This document shows, piece by piece, positions 54,264-64,000 of a stretch of DNA of 64,000 nucleotides. A program made the position numbers and the translations under genes. Source of the DNA: CAVOEB01 sp965249645. Its GTDB lineage: Bacteria; Pseudomonadota; Alphaproteobacteria; UBA828; JAPUJA01. Every line of letters starts with the position of its first letter. Position 1 is the stretch's first letter. The DNA lies in NCBI GenBank assembly GCA_965249645.1, contig CBDFML010000012.1, positions 124,001-188,000 on the forward strand, in the 5' to 3' direction. A model generated the notes under the pieces. That model searched no databases. It saw nothing but the letters and a program-made list of their open reading frames with translations, and was not told where the DNA came from.

Positions 54264-54917
54264 TCAGGTGACCGGCTCGAACACGCCGTTCTCGGGGTTG
54301 CGGGCGTGCAGCGCGCCGGTCGCGATATCGAAATAGGCCCCGTGCAGCGAGAGCTGCCCAGCGGCGAGGCGTTCCCTGATGAAGGGAAAGCTCATCAGGT
54401 TCTCGAGCGAGAGCCGAATACCCGCATGCTCCAGCGCCTGCTGGCGGGCCGCGGCCTCGGCCTTGCCGTCGTTCCCGTCGCCCGCCGCGCGCAATGCCTC
54501 CGCCCGGACGCCGTTGAGCACCGAGAGCCAGCGCGCGATGAAGCTGTGCTCGCCGCTCCGCGTGTGCAGCTCGTCGAGGAACGCCGAAATGCCGCCGCAG
54601 CGAGCGTGGCCGAGCACGACGATGTGCTCCACGTTCAGGTCCGTCACGGCGAATTCCAACGCGGCGCTGGTGCCGTGAAAGTCGCCGTGGGGCTCGAAAG
54701 GCGGCACCAGGTTAGCGACGTTGCGCACGACGAACAGGCCTCCGGGCTTGGCGTTGAAGATGGTCGCCGGGTCGGCGCGGCTGTCGCAGCACGCGACGAT
54801 CATGGTGCTCGGCGCCTGGCCGGCGTTTGCCAGCGCGCGGTAGAGCGCCGCCTGCTGCGGCCAGGTGTCGGTCAGAAATTCACGATAGCCCGTGACGAGT
54901 TCGGAGATCTCGCGCAT
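54264..54917 (-). CDS. Beta-class carbonic anhydrase
   Basis: A 217-residue zinc enzyme interconverting CO2 and bicarbonate. The zinc ligands and catalytic dyad are visible: ACCDSRADP (Cys, with the Asp-Arg pair, about 42-47) and LGHARCGG (His and Cys, about 100-104). The start ATG at 54917 (MREISELVTGYREF) is chosen because the longer open frame would run into the upstream thioesterase gene. It starts 7 bp after the thioesterase stop. Confidence 0.92.
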   Translation of the reverse strand: MREISELVTGYREFLTDTWPQQAALYRALANAGQAPSTMIVACCDSRADPATIFNAKPGGLFVVRNVANLVPPFEPHGDFHGTSAALEFAVTDLNVEHIVVLGHARCGGISAFLDELHTRSGEHSFIARWLSVLNGVRAEALRAAGDGNDGKAEAAARQQALEHAGIRLSLENLMSFPFIRERLAAGQLSLHGAYFDIATGALHARNPENGVFEPVT

Positions 54918-54924
54918 GGCCCGC

Positions 54925-55410
54925 TCACTCCTCGCGCCGGATGCCCAGCGTCCGTTCGAACGCCTCGGGCCGGGGCAAGTCCTCGTGGGCGGTCTGCATG
55001 CGGCCCAGAATGACCAGCGCGTCGTCGGGAAAGGGTGCGGATTTTCGGGTCTGGAGATCGACGTGGATCGAGACCGCCTCCATCCGGGCGGCCACCCAGC
55101 CATCGTCGGCATGTTCCATCTGGTGCCAGTAATGCATCCGTTTTTCGTCGAAGTCGATGAGGTGGGTCTTGGTCCGGATCGGCTGGCCGAGGGTCAGTTC
55201 ACGGTGGAACTGGGTGCGCGTTTCGAGCTGGAAGACCGAGCACTGGGTCGCGGCGATGTAATCGAACCCGACGCCCAGAAAGTCGAACAGGATGTCCACT
55301 GCGTGATCGAACACCAGGCCGTAATAGCCGACGTTCATGTGGCCGTTCACGTCGATCCATTCGGGCTGGATCGTCTCGCGATGCTTGTCGAAGGGCGCGG
55401 AGATGTTCAT
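54925..55410 (-). CDS. Hotdog-fold acyl-CoA thioesterase
   Basis: A 161-residue 4-hydroxybenzoyl-CoA thioesterase-like protein: IQPEWIDVNGHMNVGYYGLVFDHA carries the DxNGHMNxxxY active-site signature. TRTQFHRELTLGQPIRTKTHL follows. The length matches single-hotdog enzymes acting as tetramers. Cotranscribed with the carbonic anhydrase gene; the substrate is unknown. Confidence 0.88.
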   Translation of the reverse strand: MNISAPFDKHRETIQPEWIDVNGHMNVGYYGLVFDHAVDILFDFLGVGFDYIAATQCSVFQLETRTQFHRELTLGQPIRTKTHLIDFDEKRMHYWHQMEHADDGWVAARMEAVSIHVDLQTRKSAPFPDDALVILGRMQTAHEDLPRPEAFERTLGIRREE

Positions 55411-55491
55411 GGCGCGGCACTGGGCACGGAGCTCGCGGGGGTGGCGATGGTGCGGTCGGCGGACGGGATCGGTCGCGACGCAGGCGGCGGG

Positions 55492-55698
55492 TCAGCCAAC
55501 CTTGGGTGGCTCGTCGGACGGCCCGCCTTCGAGCCGCTTGCCCTCGATCTCGCCGTCGCGGTGCTCTGTCTCGTTCTGGGCGGCCCGGCGTTCTTCCTTC
55601 GACAGCCCATGTTTCGCACGGTTGCGCTCGGCCCGCGTGGCCTTTTCGGCCTTTTCCCGCTTCTTGCGGAACTGATTGAGATTGATGACTTCGCCCAT
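55492..55698 (-). CDS. DUF4169 small protein
   Basis: A 68-residue highly charged protein starting MGEVINLNQFRKKREKAEKA, followed by NRAKHGLSKEERRA. This is the standard DUF4169 pattern (GDVINLRxxRK) seen next to fumarase and ribbon-helix-helix genes in alphaproteobacteria, matching the context here. No function is known. Confidence 0.85.
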   Translation of the reverse strand: MGEVINLNQFRKKREKAEKATRAERNRAKHGLSKEERRAAQNETEHRDGEIEGKRLEGGPSDEPPKVG

Positions 55699-55759
55699 CG
55701 CGGCTCAGTGCCTCCCAGCGCCGTCAACTTTCGCACCGGGAGGCGAACCGGTCAACCCG

Positions 55760-55993
55760 CTAGGCGCGATTTGAGGGGCGTTCGTCGAGCCAGTCGAGCA
55801 CCGCGACGCGCAGCGCACCCGACAGGTTGCCCGCGCGGCCCGCATCCACCGCGGTGACCAGGGCGATCAGGGTGGTGCCCTTTGCGGCCGCCATCTCGTG
55901 GAGCTTGTTCCAAAAGGCGTCTTCCAGCGAGACGCTGGTGCGATGGCCCGCAATGGTCACCGAGCGCTTGCGCAGGGTGGTCCGGCCGGTCAC
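55760..55993 (-). CDS. Ribbon-helix-helix domain protein
   Basis: A 77-residue protein with GTG start at 55993 (VTGRTTLRKRSVTIAGHR). TSVSLEDAFWNKLHEMAA is the ribbon-helix-helix core of the RHH_4 type, followed by GTTLIALVTAVDAG and VLDWLDERP. It probably binds DNA as a dimer or acts as an adaptor. The open frame continues upstream but there the sequence is shadow of the TfoX gene. It is between the TfoX-like and DUF4169 genes. Confidence 0.8.
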   Translation of the reverse strand: MTGRTTLRKRSVTIAGHRTSVSLEDAFWNKLHEMAAAKGTTLIALVTAVDAGRAGNLSGALRVAVLDWLDERPSNRA

Positions 55994-56030
55994 GGCGCGA
56001 GGCCTTTTTTTATAGTGGGTAAAAACGGCC

Positions 56031-56414
56031 TCATGACTGCTTTTTCGCACCAGGCGTCTTGCGCGTTTTGCGTGGCTTGGGCGCCTTGGACCGGCGCATG
56101 GCGTCGATGGCTTTTCGCGCCCATGCGCACAGCTCGTCCGCATCCTCAAGCGCGTCGAGCGGCGCCTCGTAGTAGGAAATGCCCTGCTCCTTGCCCAGCT
56201 TCCGGTAGGTGAATTGCCCCGGGCTCCAGTCTTCAAACTCGGCGCGGGTGAGATCGTCGGCTTTCAGATAAAGCACGTCGTCGAAGACGAACGCGAAGAA
56301 GTCGCCCTCGCAAATAAGCCCGTGGCCGCCGAAAAAGCGCCGCGCGGATACCCAGCCCAGCGGCTCGAGCTGGTCGAGCACCATCTCGAGGAATTCGGAA
56401 CGCGCGGCCGCCAT
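56031..56414 (-). CDS. TfoX N-terminal domain protein
   Basis: A 127-residue single-domain protein: EMVLDQLEPLGWVSARRFFGGHGL is the TfoX N-terminal signature, then FFAFVFDDVLYLKADD and a basic C-terminal tail (RKTRKTPGAKKQS). TfoX regulates competence in gammaproteobacteria; stand-alone N domains have no proven role. ATG 56414 lies 4 bp after the fumarase stop. Confidence 0.82.
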   Translation of the reverse strand: MAAARSEFLEMVLDQLEPLGWVSARRFFGGHGLICEGDFFAFVFDDVLYLKADDLTRAEFEDWSPGQFTYRKLGKEQGISYYEAPLDALEDADELCAWARKAIDAMRRSKAPKPRKTRKTPGAKKQS

Positions 56415-56418
56415 CGCG

Positions 56419-58029
<1,611 letters not shown>

Positions 58030-58101
58030 GGCGTTTCCTTCCGGCCCGGATCGGCGGCACGCCGCCCGGGCGTCGTTGGTGGTGTCGGTTCAGGCGGGCG
58101 C

Positions 58102-58611
58102 CTACTTCTTGCGGAAGCTGTCCAGCGTGATCACGTCGGCGCCCGACAGGCCGTCGGCCGCAGCGCCGCCCTCGGCACCCGACTCCGCATCCGCCGCCGC
58201 CTTGTCGATGGGGTCGACGCCCCCGGCTCCGGAGCGCGCGTTGGCGGCGGCGTTGCCCGGGGTCTGGAACTGCAGGCCGAACTGGACCGAGGGATCGGCG
58301 AAGCGGGTGATGGCGTCGAACGGAATTTCGAGGCTTTCGCCGATCTTGTTGAAGGTCAGCCCGACCGTGAAGCTCTGTTCGGTGACCTCGAGGCCCCAGA
58401 ATTGGTGCTGGAGCACGATGGTCATTTCGTCGGGATATTCCTGATGCAGGTAGTCGGCGATCTGGACGCCGGGAAAGTCGGTCTGGAACGAGAGGTAGAG
58501 ATGGTGCCGGCCGCTCAATCCGTGCTCGGCGGCGTGACGGAGCGTTTCACGCACCACGGTGCGCAGCGCCGCGTCGATCAGCTTGTCGTAACTCACGAAC
58601 TCGTCGGCCAT
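58102..58611 (-). CDS. sspB: SspB-type ClpXP adaptor protein
   Basis: A 169-residue alphaproteobacterial SspB. The ssrA-tag-binding fold is recognisable (YDKLIDAALRTVVRETLRHA, HHLYLSFQTDFPGVQI, MTIVLQHQFWGLEV, SFTVGLTFNKIGESLEIPF), followed by an Ala/Gly-rich linker and a terminal ITLDSFRKK, which corresponds to the ClpX-binding XB motif. It delivers ssrA-tagged proteins to ClpXP. The tmRNA gene lies about 55 bp upstream on the same strand. Confidence 0.92.
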   Translation of the reverse strand: MADEFVSYDKLIDAALRTVVRETLRHAAEHGLSGRHHLYLSFQTDFPGVQIADYLHQEYPDEMTIVLQHQFWGLEVTEQSFTVGLTFNKIGESLEIPFDAITRFADPSVQFGLQFQTPGNAAANARSGAGGVDPIDKAAADAESGAEGGAAADGLSGADVITLDSFRKK

Positions 58612-58664
58612 CTTGTTCCCTGTGCCGGTCCGGCCCTGCGCGGCTCCGCCAGCGCCGGTAATTT

Positions 58665-58985
58665 AGTGGGGGGCTTCTGTTGCCCGGTGCCCCCCGAACC
58701 GCGCTTACCTAACGGTGTTAAGCAGCGAGCGCCATTTCATTGTCATTGGCACTTATCAAAGTGACCCGATAACGGCGGTATCATACCGGGCAAAAACCGC
58801 ACCTTTACCACGCACGTCGATCCTGTTTCGCCCCCATGGCGAACCGCCCGTCTCGGGGCGGAAAGAATTGGTGGAGGCGCCGGGTACTGCCCCCGGGTCC
58901 GTAACGCTTATTCCGAACGGCGTTTATCGCCATAGCCGGTGTTGCCACCGGCAGAAGTAATATAGGGATAAACCGGTTAATTATA
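58665..58985 (-). ncRNA. ssrA: Circularly permuted two-piece tmRNA (alpha tmRNA)
   Basis: On the minus strand the acceptor piece comes first and ends CGCCTCCACCA at 58869. A 33-nt intervening segment follows, then the coding piece beginning GGGGGCGAAACAGGATCGAC at 58835. The two ends pair as a 7-bp acceptor stem with a G3-U70-type wobble, the alanine identity element. The tag frame GCC...TAA at 58718-58750 reads ANDNEMALAA. A GGGGGGC/GCCCCCC stem lies at the 3' end (58667-58696). It rescues stalled ribosomes and tags proteins for ClpXP. The 5' and 3' boundaries are approximate. Confidence 0.93.
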
Positions 58986-59008
58986 AATAGCTTAAGGGAT
59001 GCCCCGCC

Positions 59009-59416
59009 ATGCCGACCATGACCAGACTTGCTGCCCTTGCCCTGATCTACGCCGCGCTGAACGCGGGATGCGCCGTGGGTTTGGGCGCCTGGGCGGCCCA
59101 CGGGTTGGGCGGGGGCGACGAGGGCGCGGCCGCCACCGTGGGCACCGCGGCGCGCTACCAGATGTGGCACGCGTTGGCGCTGATCGCCGTGGTGCTGCTC
59201 GGCAAGCGGATGGCGGAGGGCTGGGCCACGCGGTTGTGCGGGATGGCCGGAGGCTGCTTCGCTGCCGGGCAGATCTTCTTCGTGGGCGGGCTGCTGGCCT
59301 CGGCGTTCGCCGGCGTGGGCTGGCCCGCGCCCATCGGCGGGGTGTTGTTCATCATCGGCTGGCTCGCACTGGCGGGCGCGGGGGTTCTGCTGTGCGTGCA
59401 GAAAAGAGGAAGGTAA
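59009..59416 (+). CDS. DUF423 family inner-membrane protein
   Basis: A 135-residue protein with four membrane segments (LALIYAALNAGCAVGLGAWAAHG, MWHALALIAVVLLG, LCGMAGGCFAAGQIFFVGGLLA, GGVLFIIGWLALAGAGVLLC). The GAWAAHGL and RYQMWHAL motifs are typical of the YgdD/DUF423 family. The function is unknown. It is divergent from ssrA. The insertion element begins 15 bp after its stop. Confidence 0.9.
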   Translation: MPTMTRLAALALIYAALNAGCAVGLGAWAAHGLGGGDEGAAATVGTAARYQMWHALALIAVVLLGKRMAEGWATRLCGMAGGCFAAGQIFFVGGLLASAFAGVGWPAPIGGVLFIIGWLALAGAGVLLCVQKRGR

Positions 59417-59431
59417 GATGAATTTGCGAAC

Positions 59432-61039
59432 TAGCCGCAATTATTCATGACGCCCGGTGGATTTGCCCGAGGCGCGCGTTATTGGCCGGGTTGACGTCGG
59501 GTTTTCGCGTCGGGTTTTCGGGACGGGGTTGTGGGTTGATGGTCGGGGTTCATCGGTCGGCATATGCCGCCTGGTTCATGGGCCTCGAGCGGCGATGCAG
59601 CCGGCCATCGCGACGAGGGCTGGCCGATATGGATAGGATGACGGCAGGGCGATCCTGACTCGGGATTTGAGCTCCTCGAATACGCACGGCGACCTTGAGG
59701 AAGGCGCGGCGGATGGTTTCGAACGTCGCTTTGCGCCAGAGGGATTTCCGGGGCGCGGCGTGGCGCAGCTGATGCAGCAGCCAATAGGCGCCGGCTGTGG
59801 AGAAAGAGCCGGAACTGGTTGGCTTCCCAGCGGTGGCAGGAGGTGCGGTCGGACTTGGTGTAGAGCTTCATCTCCTTGATCATGTTTTCCATCCGGCCGC
59901 GGGCGCAGTAGACCTTCTCATAGAGCAGCTTGGAGCGGCCGCTCAGGTTGGTGACGATGAAGCGTATGTCGGACCCTTTCGCCGTGGCCTCGACGCGGGC
60001 GATGACGGTGCGCATCCGCGACCAGCTTTTGGCCTGGTAGCCGGTGCGGAAGAAGCGGCGCACCCGGTCCTTGCGTGAGCGCGCGCGGCGCACGGCCGCG
60101 TCCTCGCACCAGGGCTGGCCGATCTCGCTCAGCCGGGCGTTGCCGGGCAGCCCGAAGATGTAGCCGCAACCCTGGCTTTCCAGCAGTTCCATGACCTCCG
60201 GCGTGCCGTAATGGCCATCGCCCCGCACGGTAATCTCGACCCGGGGCCAGTTGCGCCGGATGCGGCGGATGACGTGTTTCAGTATCTTGGCCGCCTCTTC
60301 TCCGGAGGGCCGCTTGCCGGGGCGCAAGAGCGAGAGCACCGGCTTGCCCGTGGCGGCCTCGAAGATGTGGATGGGCTGGAAGCAGTACGCGTCGTAATGG
60401 GCGTTGAACAGCGCCAGCTGCTGGCCGCCGTGGACGGTATCGGCGGTATCGTCGATGTCGAGGGTGATGCGGGCGGGAACACGCTCGAAGCTTGCGAGGA
60501 ACAGATCGATCATCGACAGCCCCATGCGCGCCAGCGCGCGCCACGACGGCGCGTTCTCGAGGCGCGACAGGGTCGGCTGGCTCATCAGATCGCGACCGCT
60601 CTCGGGCAGGCGCCCACAGGCCAGCTTGAACGCCGGATCGACGCGCAAGACGTCGAGGTCGTCGCAATCCTCGTAGCCACAGGCGATGGCGAACAGCCGG
60701 GCCCGGATCATGTCGGCGTAGGAGTGGGTCGTGCTCGAAGGGTCGCGCTCGTCGGCCACACAGGAGGCCAGCAAGTCGGCAATCCCGAGCCGTCTCTCGA
60801 TCCCGGGAAACAGCAATACGCCGCCGTCCGACGACAGCCGCCCGCCGTCGAACCGGGCACACAATTCCTTGCCCGCCACGGGTGACAAGCCGGGGAGATA
60901 GGGGATAGTCTCGTTCATGGTGAGCTGGGTTCTCCGGTTGCCGCGTGATCTGGCTTCAACACCAAAATCATACGGAATCTCAACAGGTTAATCCACGCTC
61001 ACCAACCATCTCACAGCGCGCCGTGAATAATCCGGGCTA
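59432..61039 (-). mobile_element. IS1380-family insertion sequence (decayed)
   Basis: About 1.6 kb. The ends are related inverted repeats: TAGCCGCAATTATTCATG at 59432 and TAGCCCGGATTATTCACG read inward from 61039. The transposase is frameshifted. No 4-bp target duplication is evident. It truncates a type III methyltransferase gene on its right side. Confidence 0.85.
59479..60918 (-). pseudogene. IS1380-family transposase, double frameshift
   Basis: The N-terminal about 375 residues are intact: FDGGRLSSDGGVLLF, the DDE-type ITLDIDDTADTVHGGQQ, VRGDGHYGTPEVMELLES, YCARGRMENMIKEMKL and RTSCHRWEANQFRLFLH. After FLHS one extra C shifts the frame; the true continuation (YWLLHQLRHAAPRKSLWRKA) is in the next frame. 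A second extra base (CGTATTCGAGG for CGTATCGAGG, near 59681) shifts it again, so the read-through ends wrongly at 59479. The enzyme is probably inactive. Confidence 0.85.
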
Positions 61040-61041
61040 AA

Positions 61042-62178
61042 TCCCACCCTTCGAAGTCCTTAAGTCGCTATCGGCATGTTGATGACAATGGGCCCTGGCG
61101 TGATCGCGATATCTCCTGGCCGGGGGGAGGTGGCCCTCGGTACGACGTTATCCATCCTATTACTCGTCAACCATGCAAAATCCCCGAAGCTGGCTGGCGA
61201 TTTTCGACGCAGAAAGCAATGCAACGCCAGATTGAGCTTGGTTTTGTAGTATTCCGCGATACCCATGACGACCCACCTTTCCGAAAAGCTCACCTTCGTC
61301 CTACTTCGGATGAATTAGCTGATAGCGGCGATATTCCGTTCGATGACGAGGAAGACAGTGTTACAGGATTGGAAACGCTTGTCGGCCTACAGGTGATGCC
61401 AAGCGTAATCTACAAGCAATCACAGGTCGCGGTTAAGTATTTAAAAACTTTGATGGGTAGTAAAATCTTTGATAATCCGAAAGATCATGAAATTATAGCG
61501 AGACTTATAAATTACATTTCTACGGGCGATGACGATATTATATTGGATTTCTTTGCAGGTTCTGCGTCTACGGCGGAGGCAACATTATTCGCTAATAGAC
61601 AGGACGGTAAAAAACGTCGCTGCATTCTTGTTCAGTTACCCGAGCCTGTGCCGGAGAAGAGTTTAGCGGCGAGCGCGGGTTTCAGGACAATTGCCGATTT
61701 AGCGAGAGGTCGTTGGAGGAAAGCTCTCAATAGGGCCAACGAAAATGCGGACACCAAGCTAACCTCGTATGGAGATCATGGATTCCGCTTTTTCAAGCTC
61801 ACAGATTCCAATATTCGACGCTGGACCGGTATCGGGACAAAGGATGCTGATACTTATGTCGCGCAACTCGAAGCTTTCGCCGACACCCTCGTTGACGGCT
61901 GGAAGTCGGAAAACGTCATCTGGGAGGGGGCGCTTCGCGAGGGCTTCGCGCTCACTTCCCAGATCGAAAAACATGAGGTCGAGGGCCAGACGTTCTGGTG
62001 CGTGACCGATGCGGGGCGCGAGCAGAGTTTTCATATCTGCTTGGACGACACCCTTTCCGTCGAGGCCGTGCGCGCTTTAGGGCTCACGCGCGAGAACCTG
62101 TTCGTTTGCCGCGACAAGGCTCTCGACGACACTCTCGCGGCCAACCTGGCGCTCCAGTGCCGCCTCAAGGTCTTGTGA
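61042..62178 (+). pseudogene. Type III restriction-modification methyltransferase (Mod), 5'-truncated
   Basis: The frame is open from the IS1380 edge: GPWRDRDISWPGGGGPRYDV, then IPEAGWRFSTQKAMQRQIEL, LQVMPSVIYKQSQVAVKYLK, and the SAM-binding motif ILDFFAGSASTAEATLFANR (about 61545-61600), followed by the Mod C-terminal region. The upstream catalytic DPPY motif and target-recognition part are missing, so methylation is lost. DNA at about 61390-61760 is clearly AT-richer than after 61860. The next gene, res, starts 8 bp later. Confidence 0.85.
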
Positions 62179-62186
62179 GGCCGCCC

Positions 62187-64000
62187 ATGGAGTTTCGTTT
62201 TGACGCGACCCAGGAATACCAACTCGCCGCCATTGAGGCGGCCTGCGGTCTCCTCGAAGGTCAACCCCATGTTCGCGGCGAATTGATCGTTCCTGACGGC
62301 GCGTCGTTCTCGGCGATTGCCAACCGGCTGGATTTGTCCGAGGACATACTTTTGAAGAACCTTCAGGACGTCCAGGCGGAGAACGTCATCGAGGCCGATG
62401 ACGAGCTGAAGGTCATCGTAAGTACTCTCCCCGTTCTCATGGACGACGTGCCCGATGTCGATGCTATAGAGAATATGGACGGCCTGCTCGTCCAGATGCC
62501 CAACTTCTCCGTCGAAATGGAGACCGGCACCGGCAAGACGTATGTCTATCTCCGCACGGCAATGGAGATGTTCAAGCGGTTTGGCTTGCGCAAGTTCATT
62601 GTCGTGGTCCCTTCAGTCGCCGTGCGAGAGGGCGTTCTCAAAACTCTTCAGGTCACCGAAGCGCATTTCAAGGCGCTCTACGATCGTCCGCCCTATCGTT
62701 ACTATGTCTATGACTCCGCCAATCTGAACCAGATCCGCCAGTTCGCCCTGTCCGACGGGCTGGAAATTATGGTGATGACCATTGACGCCTTTGCCCGCGC
62801 CGAGAACGTCATCCGACAGTCCACCGAACGGCTGCAAGGTGAGCGGCCTCTGAACCTGATTCAGGCGACGCGGCCCGTGCTGTTCCTCGATGAGCCCCAA
62901 AACATGGAAAGCGAGAACCGCATTGCTGCCCTTGCGAGCTTGCATCCCTTGTTCGCGCTGCGCTACAGCGCCACGCACCGCAATCCCTACAATTTCATCT
63001 ATCGCCTCACGCCCTATGACGCCTACCGGCAAGGGCTTGTGAAGCGGATCGAGGTTGCCTCCGTCATCGAGGAAGACAACCAGAACAGGCCTTTTTTGCG
63101 TCTCGATGAGATCAAGATTCAGGCGAAGAGGCCGGTTGCGCGCCTTGCCGTGCACAAACTGATGAAAAGTGGCGCGATCAGGGAAACCGTGCTCACCATC
63201 AAGGGCGACGATGACCTAGAGAAAAAGACGGGCCGGGTCGAGTATCAAGGCTTCGTTGTCGAAGAGATCAACTACGGCGGCAAATTCATCCGCTTCGCCA
63301 ACAACGTGGAACTTTGCGTTGGGGAGGTAAGTGGTGTCGAGAAGGCCGCCGTCTTCGAGGCTCAGCTCCGCTACTCCATCGAGGAGCATTTCCGTAAGCA
63401 GGCGCATCTGAAGGATGACGGCATCAAGGTCCTCTCGCTCTTCTTCATCGACAAGGTGGACAACTTCGTCGCCGATGACGGGATCATCCGACTGCTCTTC
63501 GATAATGCTTTCGACGAGTTGAAAGAGAACTACCCTGAATGGAAGGACCGCAGGGCCGCCGAGGTCCGCTCAGCCTACTTTGCCGCAAGGACAAAGAAGG
63601 GCGGTGCGATCGAGTTTCTGGACACGACGGGTAAAAGCAAGGCCGACGAAGAAGCGTTCAGCCTCATCATGCGACGGAAAGAGGACCTGCTGTCCTTCGA
63701 TGAACCCGTGTCCTTCGTCTTCTCGCACTCCGCCCTTCGCGAGGGCTGGGACAATCCGAATGTCTTTCAGGTTTGCACCATGCGTGAGGTCGGCTCTGAG
63801 ACCGAGCGTCGGCAGCAGGTCGGGCGTGGCGTGCGTCTCCCCGTCAATCAGGGAGGGGAGCGCATCCAGGACGAGCGGATCAACGTGCTCACAGTTGTCG
63901 CGAGCGAGACCTATGAGCGCTTCGTCGCAGAGTTGCAAAGCGAGATCGACTCTGAGTACGGCAAGAACGGCACGCCACCGAGGCCGCCCGATGCGCGGAA
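62187..64000 (+). CDS. Type III restriction endonuclease subunit Res (3' end outside window)
   Basis: The ATG at 62187 (MEFRFDATQEYQLAAIEAAC) opens a frame that runs to the window edge without a stop, about 604 codons. SF2 helicase motifs: METGTGKTYVYLRT (Walker A, about 115), IMVMTIDAFAR, PVLFLDEPQNMES (DEPQ, about 235), YSATHRNPYN, SALREGWDNPNVFQVCTMRE and RRQQVGRGVRLPV (motif VI). The nuclease domain would be beyond the edge. Res needs Mod to cut DNA, and the adjacent Mod is broken. Confidence 0.93.
   Translation, partial: MEFRFDATQEYQLAAIEAACGLLEGQPHVRGELIVPDGASFSAIANRLDLSEDILLKNLQDVQAENVIEADDELKVIVSTLPVLMDDVPDVDAIENMDGLLVQMPNFSVEMETGTGKTYVYLRTAMEMFKRFGLRKFIVVVPSVAVREGVLKTLQVTEAHFKALYDRPPYRYYVYDSANLNQIRQFALSDGLEIMVMTIDAFARAENVIRQSTERLQGERPLNLIQATRPVLFLDEPQNMESENRIAALASLHPLFALRYSATHRNPYNFIYRLTPYDAYRQGLVKRIEVASVIEEDNQNRPFLRLDEIKIQAKRPVARLAVHKLMKSGAIRETVLTIKGDDDLEKKTGRVEYQGFVVEEINYGGKFIRFANNVELCVGEVSGVEKAAVFEAQLRYSIEEHFRKQAHLKDDGIKVLSLFFIDKVDNFVADDGIIRLLFDNAFDELKENYPEWKDRRAAEVRSAYFAARTKKGGAIEFLDTTGKSKADEEAFSLIMRRKEDLLSFDEPVSFVFSHSALREGWDNPNVFQVCTMREVGSETERRQQVGRGVRLPVNQGGERIQDERINVLTVVASETYERFVAELQSEIDSEYGKNGTPPRPPDAR

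Noticed and set aside
58715..58960. Apparent plus-strand protein frame
   Set aside because: It overlaps the tmRNA on the other strand and has no protein features.

Overview
The window looks like a GC-rich alphaproteobacterial chromosome, plausibly a Rhodospirillales-like lineage. The strongest evidence is a circularly permuted (two-piece) tmRNA gene at about 58.7-59.0 kb encoding the tag ANDNEMALAA. It lies directly upstream of an alphaproteobacterial-type SspB gene and a class I fumarase. The PrmA/UvrD/aminopeptidase P neighbourhood and the FtrB/FtrC-type iron-uptake pair fit the same assignment. No species name can be given from sequence alone.

Layout. (1) 0.3-3.2 kb: carotenoid oxygenase plus a DUF2141 protein, divergent from a membrane-anchored LytTR regulator. 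(2) 3.2-11.1 kb: a worn integration region. It holds two tyrosine-recombinase 3' relics, a 45-bp copy of the 3' half of initiator tRNA-fMet, a RecD2-type helicase operon, an HNH-like orphan, an IS3-family scrap and a frameshifted Sel1 gene built from about 16.6 copies of a 108-bp repeat. (3) 11.1-22.5 kb: a cryptic siphophage-type tail and lysis module (endolysin, 3TM holin, tail tip, NlpC/P60, DUF1833). Beside it is a 1,712-residue exonuclease-RecQ-UvrD fusion bracketed by two truncated copies of the endolysin 3' end. (4) 22.5-23.3 kb: an IS6-family element that cuts a phage gene on one side and an FTR1 iron permease on the other. (5) 23.3-27.3 kb: Fur-box-preceded ferrous iron uptake genes, a pentapeptide protein and a Cys-rich secreted protein.

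(6) 27.3-39.2 kb: a catabolic and transport cluster. It contains an N,N-dimethylformamidase-like large subunit with a probable small subunit, a polyamine-type ABC transporter lacking its ATPase, a CAU tRNA, CsaA, an SDR, a creatinase-like M24 protein without canonical metal ligands, cytochrome c and a complete NMT1/SsuABC-type transporter. (7) 39.3-48.4 kb: housekeeping and metabolism (aminopeptidase P, cyclic-nucleotide phosphodiesterase-like, PrmA, UvrD, pentapeptide protein, acyl-CoA synthetase, GST). (8) 48.4-54.2 kb: two PhyH dioxygenase paralogues, a dehalogenase-like hydrolase, a luciferase-like monooxygenase, a TetR regulator with a long N-terminal extension and an operator next to its promoter, and a DUF3237 protein. 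(9) 54.3-59.4 kb: carbonic anhydrase, thioesterase, small conserved proteins, fumarase, SspB and ssrA. (10) 59.4 kb to the end: a decayed IS1380-family element that removed the 5' part of a type III Mod gene, followed by a Res gene that runs off the window.

From about 48.4 to 59.0 kb nearly all genes are on the minus strand and closely packed, suggesting a few long operons. The accessory material lies mainly in 3-27 kb and 59-64 kb, where transposons, truncations and composition shifts occur. All functional calls come from reading translated motifs by eye; no database search was run.
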